Of a stretch of 50,299 nucleotides of DNA, positions 21,155 to 42,304 are shown in pieces (the first letter of the stretch is position 1; each line of letters begins with the position of its first letter). This stretch comes from Parachlorella kessleri (taxonomy: Eukaryota; Chlorophyta; Trebouxiophyceae; Chlorellales; Chlorellaceae), in the NCBI GenBank assembly GCA_001598975.1, contig BBXU01000940.1:1-50299 (forward strand), read 5' to 3'. The notes beneath the pieces are model-generated. The model was not told the DNA's origin. It saw only the letters and a list, made by a program, of their open reading frames with translations, and ran no database searches. The translations under genes were made by a program, and so were the position numbers.

Positions 21155-21842
21155 TGCTAAGGAAGCGCAAGTATATACAGAAAGCGTAGGCGGTTTTGAC
21201 AGCTCAGAGGCGCTTGCTCTTCAAACACGCACGTATAACAGCCAAACAGAGACGCGGCGCACTAGAAGGAACGTGTCGAGAAGCGGCATGGGGCATCTCC
21301 TGATCCAAGGATTCTCCTATGTGATGAGTTGATGAGCCACATCTGACGGATGCCTACAGAGAGCCAGGCAAGGTATGAAGGCCAATGGTTGGATCGTCTT
21401 GTAGAGCAGCACTGCTCTTGCACTGTCAGTGATTCCACTGCCTAGGCACGGCAGTCGCCATTACATGCCCACCGCTGGCAGCAAGCGGTGCGTCAGGCAA
21501 CTTCAATGAAAAGTTTACTGTTGGGGAGGTATGAGGTGTGACAGACAGATGCAAATGGTGAGGAATTCTTTCTGGCACGCATCCGTGGCGTTAAGTGGTA
21601 CAGTGGGCACGCAGACAACAGACATTCTTAGAGAACCATGCCGCAAGCCTCAGAGCAGATGACCTGCCGACTTGTGCCCTTGGACATGATCAAAGCTGAA
21701 AGAAAGCACGGATCCGACACATCGCAACCCAACTGACTGACACCTGCTACTTGATTAGGCACAGAAGTTCACAACAAAAGCCATTGGTTCCAGTGTTAGG
21801 TTGGCCTACCCTCTGCAAGGCTTGCCTTGACACTCTGAGGGC
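21155..21842. promoter_or_regulatory. Shared upstream region of divergent genes
   Basis: This 688-bp gap separates the 74-residue gene (minus) and the aspartokinase-homoserine dehydrogenase gene (plus). Nothing other than promoter and 5' UTR function is suggested, and no specific element could be identified. Confidence 0.5.
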
Positions 21843-31203
<9,361 letters not shown>

Positions 31204-32126
31204 CTAGGCCCACGTGACAGGGCTGTGTAGTCTGGTGCTGTTTCCTACGCCTGTGTGGCCCGGGTCATGCAGTCGTCCCTTGTGCAACAGAAGGGGGCGT
31301 GGAAGCATGCACGTCTGCCGGGCACTTGTTAGATGGCCTGTTGTGGTGCCCTTACGGCTATTCGTTAGTGCGGCTGGAGGAAGGAAGAACTGCTGCGCAT
31401 GTGCGATATCCTGGCCACGATGGCCTCAAATGGTGAACAGGAGCCCTGTGTTTTTAGTGGTGTCTAGGTCAGATCTTGCTTGTAAAAACGTCTGTGGTGC
31501 GCCAAGAGCGTGGCGGCTTGGAATAATTGACTTATGAGCTAGGACTTTATGGCACCGCCTTATGTCTTGCGGGGATGGCCCGTGGTAGGAGTGAACCAAA
31601 GCCATTGCGTGTGGTTCTGAACCTCACCCGGGAGATAAGCTTGCGAGCTGGGAACATCGACTCTCAGCTGCTGTGGCACTGGGGACCCTCAGGGCGGCTT
31701 TAAAAAGTCCAGAAAGGTGGAGGCTAGAAATGTGCGCTGGGAAGATGTGGAGTGGTCTGCTCTTTGAGCATGACCCTCAAACAAGGGGCACACCCTTTCA
31801 GCAGGGCCTACCTTGCTCACCCACTGACACCACTATCTGTATAGGGCATGCCTTCAAGACGTTCAAACATAACGCCGCACTGCCGGATCGAAAAGCTCGG
31901 CGCTGCCCAGACGCAGCTACTTCGACTACAAGCTGTTCAACTGGCCATTCAAATGCGCCGTGTTGTCCCAAGTTATATCACCAGGTAAGGCCATGCTGCG
32001 TGCTGCGTTACTTCTCGATGAGCTCGTTCCCGCTTAGGCCTGCAACCACGCTCTTGGGCCCCAGGAGCCCCTCTCAAGCCCTCCCAAGGCTCGACGCACT
32101 CCGAAGTGTCGAGAGGTCCTGTCGCA
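31204..32126. other. Intergenic region between AKHSDH and ATPD
   Basis: It holds the 3' UTR of the AKHSDH gene, with TGTAA at 31481-31485, and the upstream region of ATPD. A 212-codon open stretch starting at 31673 runs into the ATPD first exon in another frame; it shows no motif and is judged chance. Confidence 0.5.
31481..31485 (+). terminator. TGTAA polyadenylation signal
   Basis: It is found 278 nt downstream of the AKHSDH stop codon and is the first TGTAA in that region. Confidence 0.4.
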
Positions 32127-34602
32127 ATGGTGGCCGCAGCCTTGCAGAGCGCCTTCACCCGCCCGGCCGTCGCCAAGGCCTTCAAGGGCACTCCCTTGAG
32201 GAAGAATGTGGCAGTTCCCAGCCGCGGCGTGAGGAGGGTGACCGCCATGAAGGTGTGAAGGGCCTCCCTCACTGGAGAGCTCGCTGCAACTGGGGCTGCA
32301 GTACTTTTTAATTCCCAGCAGCGATCAGACGGCGAAATACCTGCTAGCCAGTGCAAGAATACAGCTAGGTAGCAGAGGAGCTGACAGGGAGGACTGGCAG
32401 GCAGGCAGCCTGGGCCTTGGTCAGAGTGACGGAGTAACATCACAGCCGCAGTGGTCGGTTTGGCTGTAGGCGGACTATGAGCAATTTGCACCATTGCGTC
32501 CTACCGGTCCTGGCAGTGGTTTACAAACTTGGATCAACCTGTGCAGCATATGGGCTGGAGCCGCGCAGTCTTTGGTTATCACACTCAGTATTATTGTTGT
32601 GCTGTCGCCTTTGCGCAGGTGGCGCTGGAGAATATTGGCTCCCAGTACGCCAACGCCCTTGTTGAGGTTGCCCAGGCGCACAACGCCCTTGAGGCTGTGC
32701 ATACTGATGTGGACTCGTTGGCCGGCGTGCTCAAGGAGAACAAGGTGTGGCTCCCCAGGCATTCTAGGCAGCTACTCTGGAGGCTGGGGGATGTTCAACC
32801 TGCTGGGCTGGTCTTGCGAGGCGGTTGGGAGAAATCCTCAGATGAGCGATACTCGTGCTCGACCAGCTGTGCAGGTATCGACAGGGAAGCAAGTGGGCAT
32901 CATGCGCTGAAATCGGTTGCCATGATTGCCGTGCAGGACGTGAAGGACTTCTTGAGCAACCCCACAGCCAAGGTGGAGAACAAGAAGGCCCTCATCAAGC
33001 GCCTAGCCTCCGAATCAGGTCCGCAGTAGTGACCAGGGCGGCAGGTCCCCGTTGGGTGCAGCTGGGCCTGATGGCAGCATCAGCAGTGGGTCTGGGCAAA
33101 TGATATGGCTGTAGAGGAAGGGGGCAGCAGGGCGTGGACATGTGCTGTTGGTGGGTGGGGCAGCAGATGGTCGATCCTCAGGGCAGCGTTCTGGCTTGGT
33201 GTGTATGTGCAGCAACCAGGGAGCAGTGGTCAGCTGTTTGGTGGCCAACAGTGCGGCGGCATTTGGCTGATGACTCAGTGGAACAGTCTTGTCCTGCATG
33301 CGCTCTAGCAGCTGACTGCCTCACAGGGAAGAATTTAATTGTGGGCGCTATTTGTAGTTTGGCCTACTGTCCATGGCGAGTCTGTCGACATTGTTGGCGC
33401 CGGGTGGTCCGTTCTGTGCAGGTTTCAACCAGTACACCGTCAACTTCCTGAACCTGCTGGTTGACGGCAACCGTATTGACGCGATTGATGAGATTTGCGA
33501 GTCATTTGAAGTGTCCTATTGCGCGCTTACCGACACACAGGTGCGGCTGGCTGGCCAGGCCGTTTTTGCCGCTGGCTGGGGAAAGGACAGTAGGACAAGC
33601 TGTTTGTGCGTGTAGCATAGCCAAGAAAAGCAGTTGCAGGCAGATGGCCACGGGGTGAGGCCGCCTGGAGGGGTGCAGGCTAACAGAGGGTCAGTAGCGG
33701 AGTTGTAGGGATGTGTTGCTTGTGGGTTCCTGGTGGTGGGAAGCAATAATGGATGACCTGTGCTGTGTGACGCTGTATTGCATTTGCGCAGTACTGCGTT
33801 GCAAAGTCGAAGTTAATAAACACATGAACACCTGGCGGTGCTGCGCACGGCTGGGGCGACCTGTGCTGCAACCACCTATTGGGAAATGCAAACGGCACGA
33901 ATACTCTGAAGCGCGGGCTGGGCATGCGCGCTGCAGGTGGCCACGCTGCGCTCTGCTGTGAAGCTGGAGCAGGAGCAGCAGTTCCTGATTGCCAAGAAGC
34001 TGCAGGAGCTGACCGGCAGCAAGAACATCAAGCTGAAGCCCGTGATCGACGAGTCGCTCATCGCCGGCTTTGTCGTGTCTTATGGCTCCTCCCAGATCGA
34101 CCTGTCCGGTGAGCGCAACTTGCTGCTGGGGGTGTAAATGTTTCACCAGGGCAGGAAGGTGGAGCTGGGTAACCCTTGAAGGAGGAAAGGGAGGGAGAAC
34201 GCGGGTATTTGCTCTATCGGGACTATTTGCTCTTTCGGCCTGTTTTACGTACACATTGGCATGCACCAGCGACGGCAGATGTCAATATGCGGTCTTAGCG
34301 GCAGCTTTGCAGCAATCTTTGACAGCTGGTGAACTGTTGTTGCTGGTGCACCAGGGCGGATATGTGTTGATTTCGGCAGGTGTGCGAGCCGCGGATTAGC
34401 TGGGTAGGGCAGAGCAGCACTCAAAATTTGCTTTGGGTTTTGACATAGTGTCAGTTGTCTGCAAGTCTCCCCTCATGTTTGTGCAGCACAGTGTTTGTTG
34501 TTTGCAAGGCTGACCTTCCATGTGTGCGTGGCCCCATGTGCAGTCAAGGGCCAGCTGGACAAGATCAGCGCCGAGCTGAACTCCACCGCACAGGCTCTTT
34601 GA
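32127..34602 (+). CDS. ATPD: Chloroplast ATP synthase delta subunit (CF1-delta)
   Basis: The delta subunit links the F1 head to the peripheral stalk of the thylakoid ATP synthase. The model has 227 residues in six exons: 32127-32252, 32619-32744, 32937-33018, 33422-33540, 33937-34108 and 34544-34602. The 42-codon first exon is a transit peptide (MVAAALQSAFTRP... ending RRVTAMK, with a V-T-A cleavage context). The mature part opens with ENIGSQYANALVEVAQ, the conserved start of OSCP/delta proteins. It continues with FLSNPTAKVENKKALIKRL and FLNLLVDGNRI, then the C-terminal signature region LKPVIDESLIAGFVVSYGSS and DLSVKGQLDKISAEL. Length and all landmarks are normal. TGTAA at 34789-34793 is a likely polyadenylation signal. 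Confidence 0.95.
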
Positions 34603-35444
34603 GTGCCGCTCCTGGTGATTGTTGGAGAGCTGGGTGCCAGCGGCGTGTATGCGGGATGCAAGCGAGGTCTTGCTTCAGGAGCTGGAGCACAGGCTAGTCA
34701 CAGCGTAATTATTGGGCTAGGTGAAGCAGCGCGCTGAGCTTGCACCTACGGCCTTCTGCTTACCAGCCTGGCAACTGGGCTTCTGCCTTGTAATTCTTTC
34801 CGGAGGTGAAAATTTCAACGTTGATAGTCTCGTCTCCTGCACTGATTTTATACGTGCGCGTGATGTGTCGCGCCTTATCAAAATCAGCATCGACTGCACT
34901 GTCTAGCCAGCACCTTTGCTTGAGTGGTACGGGACTGTATGAAATAGAAGCTGCTCGATGCACGGAAGGCAGCATGAAGGGATAGTTGGCTGGTATCATG
35001 GATGCCAGTTATGTTTTGCCATGCACTTGGCGCCCATCGACTCACCCTCAACATGCTCAAAGGCGGTCGCAGCACACGCTCAACAGGTCCCGCATGCAGC
35101 TATCAGCTCCGAAAGACGGCTCAATTGCGCCATGCACTAGTGCTATTTGCTTCCAGAGCCCAAGCGGGCCTCTCATAGACATCATGTGCGCTCAAAAAGT
35201 CGCATGCCTACTAAATCGATCAATTATCGGGCCAGGGCAAACCCAAGGGACCCTCTGGCATATCCCAGACGCAGGCAAGGGCGGCAGCGGAGTGCAGAGC
35301 TGCAAGTTCACAGCAGGGAGTACAGTAGGTCCTTGCGAGTTGCACTAGACCACCCCTTCACTTGCTGCCGCTAGTGGACCCCACGCACAGCCCAAAGCTC
35401 TGCAAGAGCACAACATTGCAGTGCGAGTCAGCCCAGCACCCAAG
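34603..35444. other. Convergent 3' region
   Basis: It contains the 3' UTRs of ATPD (+) and of the first small secreted protein gene (-). Nothing else is recognisable. The end of the minus-strand gene is uncertain and could extend into this region. Confidence 0.45.
34789..34793 (+). terminator. TGTAA polyadenylation signal
   Basis: It lies 187 nt downstream of the ATPD stop codon. Confidence 0.45.
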
Positions 35445-36559
35445 TCACCCACGCTGTATGGTCCTGGCTTCCGCAAACTTGAGGAAAGAAGCCTGCCAAG
35501 CTGCACGAGCTTCCAGAAGTTGACTTTGCACCTGCTCTGCCCATGCATGCATGCGGAGGCCCCTCACTCCTTGTTCGCTTACCTGCAACTCCGTTGGGAA
35601 CTTGGATCCTTTGTCTACACCAACTGCATTGGCAGAGCAGACAGCATACTCTCATCTTGAAAGAAGCTGTGCACCAGCAGGCTGTCGACGATGGACAACA
35701 TACTGCCAACCTGGCCGGCTTGTAGATTGGCATGGCCGCCCCAGCTGCAGGCCAAAGGCTCACCTGACGCCTCCTTGAAGTCCGTAAAGTACGATGTGTA
35801 GTTTGTTCCCGTGCAGTTTGGGGTGGCGAAGGCAATGAACTGCATCTCAAAAGAAGTTTGTGGGTATACAAGTAGGCCCTGCTGGCCCTCGGGTTCTGGG
35901 GAAGCCATGTGGGACCCAGCAGGGCGGGGCAGCCAAGTCTTGTAGACGCTCGTGCCGACACGGTTATCATGATTGAAAGGGTGTGATGTAGTCCTGCTGT
36001 CCTTTGAGGTTGCAGGCCACACAGCATGGGTGCAGATTCTACAATGCTGGGCAACTCACAGCAACGACTGTGTCGTTCGGTGCGCCGCCTACTGTCAGGA
36101 TGACCGGGGTTGGGACATTGGCCCCGGTCTGGCCAGGGCTGTAGGTCCTAAGCGGCAAGCTCTCAGGCCGCCCATTGCTCTGCGGGCAGATGAACAACCA
36201 TGGAGCTATAGAAGAATGCATGCGTAGGGCTGGTAGAGGTATTTGGTGCATCCCGCTGATGATGCGCACAGCCTGCTTTTTGGAACACTTCCCAAGCGCA
36301 TGAAAGGCAGTTCCGGCCACGCTGCCACCCATCCCGAGGTGCCGCTCCCAGGCTCTGCCAGCTGCTCACTCACCATAAGGTTTGTGCAGTTGTCACAGCC
36401 GCCGGCAGGCGGCAGAGGCAGTCTGACAGGAAGCTCAAGGGCGGTGCCATTGGGCACCACGACTGTGATTGTGGCCTCCAAGGCCGTAGCAACCTTGAGC
36501 AGTGCCGCGGCAGCCAGCAGACCGAGGAGGAATACGTGCGTCCCTGACCTCGTCCACAT
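35445..36559 (-). CDS. Small secreted CxxC protein, unknown family, copy A
   Basis: I recognise no known family, but this gene and its neighbour at 37649-38799 are clear paralogs with the same exon layout. Exons are 36374-36559, 36060-36179, 35764-35839, 35583-35623 and, tentatively, 35445-35531, giving about 169 residues. Residues 1-32 form a signal peptide (core VFLLGLLAAAALL). A beta-rich domain follows: a repeated Val stretch, LPLPPAGGCDNCTNL with a CxxC pair, VPTPVILTVGGAP, and FIAFATPNCTGTNYTSYF with a third Cys and NxT/NxS sequons, then SKFPTELQ. Expected location is the secretory route, outside the cell or in the wall. The last exon does not resemble that of copy B, so the C terminus is uncertain. 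A start upstream of ATG 36559 is unlikely, since no other ATG precedes the hydrophobic core in frame. Confidence 0.72.
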
Positions 36560-37648
36560 GGTTGATGTGTAGTCCAAATGTATTATTCCAATGGCAAGGT
36601 GGTCTGCAAGCCTCCCGTGCTTCAGGGTTTCGTCCTACTGTATTGGGAGGCTCCCGGCAAAAGTGGTGTCGTGTCATGCTGTGACAGATGTCATGAAAGG
36701 AGTTCACATTAAGCACAACTCTTCAGCCTCCTAACTCATGTTGTGCTGCCATCAGGGATTTCACAAGGTGCTACTTGAATTGACTTCATGGGACCTTTGG
36801 TCCCCCTCATGCAATGCTTCCAAGCAGTTTTGTGGTGTGCCACAGTCATTTAAAGATGCCTATGCCCAATGGGAATGTTCCTTTAGCTGTAGGTGCTAAG
36901 GAGACACAGCATGCCATTTGCCCTTTCCATGGCTACAGCATGAGGACAGCCATGCACATTCGCGCCAGTCCTGCCTGCTGAGCCCTAGGGCATCCCGCCT
37001 GCAGCACGTCCACTCACTGCAGTAAATTGGACCAGCCGGGTCAGACACTGTGCCTGGCCTGCAAGCAGCTGATGCATGAAACTATACCATGCTTGCTGCC
37101 AGCCGCAGGCAGCAGTGCTGGTCGCCTGGGTCTACAGCCGTTGCAACTGGCGCCCCTCAGCTCTGAGATACATTTTGCAAACGGACAAAATACAGCTTTC
37201 GCCACCTTACAGGTCGGATAAACATCTTGCAACACCCTATGGAAGGATCAACAGCGCCACAGCAGGCAGCGCTGCTAGCATACATAAGGGACATGCACAG
37301 CAGCCAAGCACAGCTTAGTGACACGTGGCAGCTGCTTGAGGCATGCGGTCTATCAACTTGTGAATATATACATAGCGACAACTGCCGGACGGCAAAATTT
37401 CACTGCAGCCAGTGTCCAGTTCAGACTCCCTTCTACCCACATCCTTGTCTGCGTCTTGTGATAGGTGCCATCTGGCACCTACTGTCAGGCTCACGAGGCG
37501 TGGTCTACCTCCTCCTTCCAGTTTGAAGCCCATGGACTCCTGCGCACCATTTTGCGTTCGGCACCCCTGCGCACCGCCGGTGCGTGGCGACATCACCTGC
37601 CGCTGCCAGTGACGGTGCTTACGCACATCAGCAGGCTCTGCATATGCA
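36560..37648. other. Spacer between the tandem secreted-protein genes
   Basis: It contains the promoter of copy A and the 3' UTR of copy B, both on the minus strand. A TGTAA on the minus strand lies near 37206. I see no further exon of the family and no RNA gene. Confidence 0.5.
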
Positions 37649-38013
37649 TCAACCAAGCCACCAGTTAGTCCGCTGCCAATGTTTGTAGCGCTTCCCGACC
37701 TGCGGTAAGCATGCAACACGAATTTGGGCATGAAAAGGGCACCCCTGCTTTGCTGCGTGCATGGCCTGCCAGACCCTCAAACTCTTGGACAAGCAACCGC
37801 CAATATTTTGCAAGGCAAGACCGGTCGATGTCCTTCATAATGGACGCACTCACCTGGATGGTCGACGGGAACTTGGAGCTGGGGTCGATCTCAACTGCAC
37901 GTGCAAAGAGGCACTCTTGCAGCTGTCGTGCAAACACATCTGTACCGCTGTCCTTTGCTCGCACTGTGGCGGCATGCGAAGGGGGTGCGTCATGGCATAT
38001 GCCAACCATGGAA

Positions 38014-38044
<31 letters not shown>

Positions 38045-38799
38045 ATCGCCCCTCCCTGCTTAGCATACCTGAGTTCGTCTGGAAATTGGTGTAGATTGCA
38101 GTCTCATTAGCTCCGGAGCAGTCAGCAGAGCCAAACCCATAAAACTGCAGCCCGGTAGAGCACCGTCATCCACAGGGTTAGTGAGTGCGCCTCCTCGCAA
38201 CCTAGGTTCATCATGCTTAGCAACGCCTATATCATTCAGCGAGGACTAACACAGCAGCAGGCTGTTAGTTCTTCTCCCGCGAGCACACCAAGGTGAGCAC
38301 CCACGTCCTCTCAGTACTTACAATGACCGCTGTGCCGCCAGGAGCGCCTTCGACGGTCAGCAGCACGGGGACGGAGGCAGGCTGACCCGCACCGGCGGCC
38401 TGGTAAGACCTCAGTTGCACACCGCCCTGCAGACAGCGAAGGCGCGCAGCTAAGAGCCTGTCGGTTTGGGCAGGAATGCGGGGCCATAATAAACCTTAAT
38501 TAGGCTCAAAGCACTGCATATGCCACTAGGTCGGGAAGTACATACATTGAGGCTGGTAGAAACAATAAATTCACTGCAATATTGGCCCGTGAAACCACTG
38601 CAGCTGGTGGGTGCACCCACAGACTTACACTCGGCAGCTGGAGGCATCCAGTGCAATTCCCCGCTGCTGGAAGTGGAACTTTCTCTTGGATGCCAGCAGC
38701 CGAGCCATCCGGCTTCACAAATGCTACTGAAGCGTCGAGCGCAGCTGCCAGTAGGGGTCCAGCGAGGCAGGCTGCCAGAAGGAGAGCCAGACGTGCCAT
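37649..38799 (-). CDS. Small secreted CxxC protein, unknown family, copy B
   Basis: This is the paralog of the gene at 35445-36559, with 147 residues in five exons: 38629-38799, 38322-38426, 38069-38144, 37854-37894 and 37649-37699. Exons 3 and 4 have the same lengths (76 and 41 nt) and phases as in copy A, which proves duplication of a whole gene. The signal peptide is MARLALLLAACLAGPLLAAA. The domain shows VPLPAAGNCTGCLQ (CxxC), VPVLLTVEGAPGG, FYGFGSADCSGANET (third Cys, sequon) and SSKFPSTIQ. The last exon encodes VGKRYKHWQRTNWWLG, a basic, Trp-rich end unlike copy A. An odd number of cysteines suggests either a free thiol or dimer formation. Function is unknown; a wall or matrix role is a guess from secretion alone. 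Confidence 0.75.
38019..38045. repeat. (CAG)n trinucleotide repeat
   Basis: About eight AGC/CAG units lie in the intron between exons 3 and 4 of secreted-protein copy B. On the transcribed strand it reads CTG. Confidence 0.85.
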
Positions 38800-39443
38800 G
38801 GCGGAGATTATACTCTAATTAGGACTGTGTAATTGGTATGAGGTTACTGGCGCCCATGAGCATCTGTAATGACGATTTACTAACACAACTTCCGAGCAGT
38901 ACGGCAGTCTGTCCTGCAGCCCATGCAGCATTTCCCACGTGTTTGCATCGACACATAGCTCAGACAACCCAAAATTCCCAGGACCGACAACCTCCTGTCG
39001 GAAATAAGGTTGTCACTTGCCAAGTGGCCAGTGGCAACAACGGGCTTCAATGCATGGAAGGGTCCTAGGTTGAGCATATAACCAACCTGGGCAAGCTCAG
39101 GCCTACTCCTCTTCCATACAGCAGTTAGCAGTTGAAGTGCAACTTTGCACATATGACAGGCCATTCACCGAGCCATGCATGCTGACCATATATGGTCAGC
39201 AAAGTTTCACTGAAACTGAAACACTGGCAGTTCAGGCATGCAGGCACAGTGACAGACAAGGAAGGCTTCAAGCCGCTGTGCTGCCTACCGATTGCAAGTA
39301 ATCACAAAACTTCACTGAACTTCCTATGCATACAAATTGCATTGCACCGGTGGCCACGGCAGTCTGATGATACATGGTATTGTAGCCACCTGGGTTTACT
39401 TTGGCCACCACTGCGGCTTCGTCCCCACAAGTGCCCAAAATGA
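38800..39443. promoter_or_regulatory. Upstream region of secreted copy B and 3' region of ESS2
   Basis: It is 644 bp long. It must contain the promoter of the minus-strand secreted-protein gene and the 3' UTR of ESS2, also minus. It holds a 22-bp perfect palindrome at 39180-39201 and an 8-bp inverted repeat (GACAACCT / AGGTTGTC) at 38986-39014. Confidence 0.5.
39180..39201. repeat. 22-bp perfect palindrome
   Basis: The half-site TGCTGACCATA is followed directly by its reverse complement. It lies 381 bp upstream of the start of secreted copy B. It could be a dimeric transcription-factor site or chance. Confidence 0.9.
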
Positions 39444-42304
39444 CTAGATTCTCAGTAAGCCGTCCGTGAGGCTCCCTGGTCCAGTGCCAGTGCCACTGCC
39501 GGCCCCCGCAGGCCCCTCTTCTGCCTTCTGTGCTCGGAAAGACGAGAGTGCTGCAGCACGAGCCGACTCCAGCTCCGCCCGCTGCTGGGCCTCTTGTTCC
39601 TGCATAACCAAAGCATACGACGGCGGTTTCTTTAGCACCCATGAGACACAGCGTGCAGTCACAACAAGATAGGGTAGAAGAGCAGGCTCAGCCGTGCATG
39701 GGGCCAAAGTGCATCCCCTAGCTATGGAATCTAACACTTACTACTGACATGTGAGTGCAACAGCAGTAGTAGCAACTTGTCTGCTTGTCACACCGCAGCC
39801 CGCCAATACAGCATCGCTATGCAGCAAGAACAGGAAAGTCCGTACAATAGTAACCCTGCCATGCTGCTGACAGGCCTGCCAGCAGCCTGGCCAACGCCTC
39901 CCACCTTCAGCTTGAGCAAGGCCTGCGTACGCAGCTCCTCCTCCTCCAGGGTGGCATGCACAGAGGGAGTGCCAGCCGGTGTCCAACCTCGGGACGGCGT
40001 GGGTGCTGCAGACCAAGTGCCACCACCAGCAGTGCCTGTGGCGGCGCGGCCAGCACGCGAGCTGCCAGGCGCTGCTGGCTTGGAGTAGGCTGCTCGTAGC
40101 TGCATGTCAGCATCGGGCTTGCGGCCCAGGCTGGTAGCCAACCGCTTCGCCGCCTCTGACAACGGCCGCTGCCCGCTAGCTGGCCTGCCCTGCGCAGCAG
40201 TAGTAGCGCCTGGAGTGGCACCACGACGTGCCGCGGCAGCCGCTGCTGCTGCCAGCGGCGTCCCGCCACGTGTTGCAGCCGCTGTCGTGGCCTTGCGGCG
40301 CAGGCTAGTTGCGGCCTTAGCTGCCAGCGCATGGCCGCGTCGCTCCTTCGGTGGCATATCCGGCACACGGAACTTGGCTGCTCCGGCCTCAGTGAGGGGT
40401 CCAGGTGGCAGGTCGTCGGCTTCGATGCGCAGCGGCGTGCCCTCGATGTCACCCCACGTCATGAATGGCGTGCCATCTACCCCAGGGTCAAAGGATGGCG
40501 TGGCTAGGACGTCGTAGCCTGCTGTGCCGCCCGCTGGACGTGCTGCTGGCGCTGCTGCTGCCCCTGCTGCAATGCTGTGGATATCTGGAGTAGCTGACCC
40601 TGAGGCTGGCTGCTCTGGCTTGGGGAAGCGGGTGTTGCGGTGGATGATCTGCTTGGGCGGGCCTTGCACCAAGTCTGACAGCTCGCGCTCTGCGGGCAAG
40701 TAAGCATCACAACGAAGGGTGGGTACCCTAGTAGCTGTACTATCTGGCTCATACACTACTAGCGGCCCTGCATGCCTATAGAGATCGCCTGCAGCTAAAA
40801 ATGTGCTGCTGCTGTGTACAGCACAAGCAAGGCAAGGGACAGCTGGCAAACACATCGCACCAGACAGCCTTAAAACTTGTCTGGGTCACTTAAAAGCTAG
40901 GCACCTCACAGGCAGCAATCGCAGTCACAAGAAGACACAAGAAGAAAAAAGTACGTCACATACACGTTCCAGCACATCCCCAACTCTACTTACCTGTGTA
41001 TGGCACCATATCACGGGTGCTGCTGTCATAATACAAGGCATTGAGCGGCTTGTGCGGCCAGGTTATCAATGTGTCTGGGGCCTGTCCTGTGGTCCCAAAG
41101 CCATCAGTCTTCTCTCGCCCAGCATCTGGGCGCCCATCCGTCAGCAGGAGGGCTGGATTTTGGTGGACAGCCTGAAAAAAGGGAGGTGCACGTCACAATA
41201 AACAATCCTTACCTAAGATGCGATACAGTGCAACACCACAGCTTTCACAGGAAAAGTATTAAGTAATAAGGCAACGTGGCTGGAAGAGTGACTAAAGGAT
41301 GATATGAGAAGCGCTAGCAGGGGCCACACCAAGAGGCGGCACCAGCGACAGCCCAGCAACAGGCGGGACCCAGCGCTGAGAGGCCTGCGCCCCAGCTCGC
41401 CCACGGCAAAAGCGCTGCCAGTATATAGTCGCTCACCTGCGCCGCCTGCCGCAGCCGCCGCCGCTTGTTGACGTCCTCCAGCAGCTCCCCAAAGCTGGCA
41501 TTGTCCTCGCTGGTGTGTGCTGCCAGGAAAGCGTCCAGCGATGACTCAGGCACGCCCTCAGCTGTTGCAGGCACGACCGCTGCTGACGCCCCTGCCCCTG
41601 ATGATACTGCGCCTGCTGTGGCCGGTCTGTCTTCAGCGATGGGCGCCAGGCCTCTGGGCCCTGTCATGGCGCCACCGCGGGCCGAGTGCGGCTGCGCGAA
41701 AAGTGGTGTGGCACCAGGCACCAGTCGTGCAGCTGTGCCGCCGGGTGTGAACAGCGGTGCACCTGGGGTGTGCGCGCCGCGTGCCCGCCTAGCCGCTATG
41801 TTCAGCTGGGCCTGCCGGATTTGCTGGGGATCGCCACTGCGGATAGCCTGGAAGATCGCAAAGGGACCCCATTGTAGCTAGAGACAGGTATACTTCGTAC
41901 TCTCCTGAGCTCCTCAGCAGTCAGCAGCAGACAGGAACATGCACGCAGGCTGGCTCGGGTGAAGTAACGCCAGGCAAAGCCTTCTTACAGATATTTGACT
42001 ATCTTCCAAACCTACCTGCAGCCACTCCACTTTGCTCTGCAGCTTTGCCAGCTCTGGGAAGAAGTCTCGCTCTATAATGGCCTCTATTCTTGAGGTCCAG
42101 TCGTCCTCTTCCTGCGAACAGCAGACACCGGTGGTGTGTTTCTCTCGCGAAACAAGTGGCGTGGTAGTTCACTGCGACGGAGCGCTGCACCCATGGCACC
42201 ATATCACCCTTGCCACTCACCAGTACGACTTCCTTCCGTTTTGGGGCCCTCGGAGGGGGAGGGGGCATGTTGCTAGACGGGACAGACAACGGCCCCGACG
42301 CCAT
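39444..42304 (-). CDS. ESS2: ESS2 (DGCR14/Es2) splicing-associated nuclear protein
   Basis: ESS2 proteins associate with late spliceosomes in the nucleus. The model has 569 residues in six exons: 42221-42304, 42016-42111, 41437-41847, 40994-41171, 39905-40689 and 39444-39599, with consistent phases. Family segments are clear. EEDDWTSRIEAIIERDFFPE near the N terminus is the conserved entry. SLDAFLAAHTSEDNASF and ELLEDVNKRRR follow. Then come LNALYYDSSTRDMVPYTERE, LVQGPPKQIIHRNTRFPKPE, YDVLATPSFDPG and FMTWGDIEGTPLRIE. The long penultimate exon ends in an Ala-, Arg- and Pro-rich region expanded relative to animal homologs. The last exon encodes an EQEAQQRAELE helix and a Gly-rich tail. It is likely single-copy and constitutive. 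Confidence 0.93.

Noticed and set aside
31673..32311. 212-codon plus-strand open frame upstream of ATPD
   Set aside because: It overlaps the ATPD transit-peptide exon in another frame, has no motif, and its amino acid composition is that of chance translation.
40104..40517. Plus-strand open frame opposite ESS2
   Set aside because: It is the complement of the Ala-rich ESS2 exon, whose conserved motifs fix the true strand.
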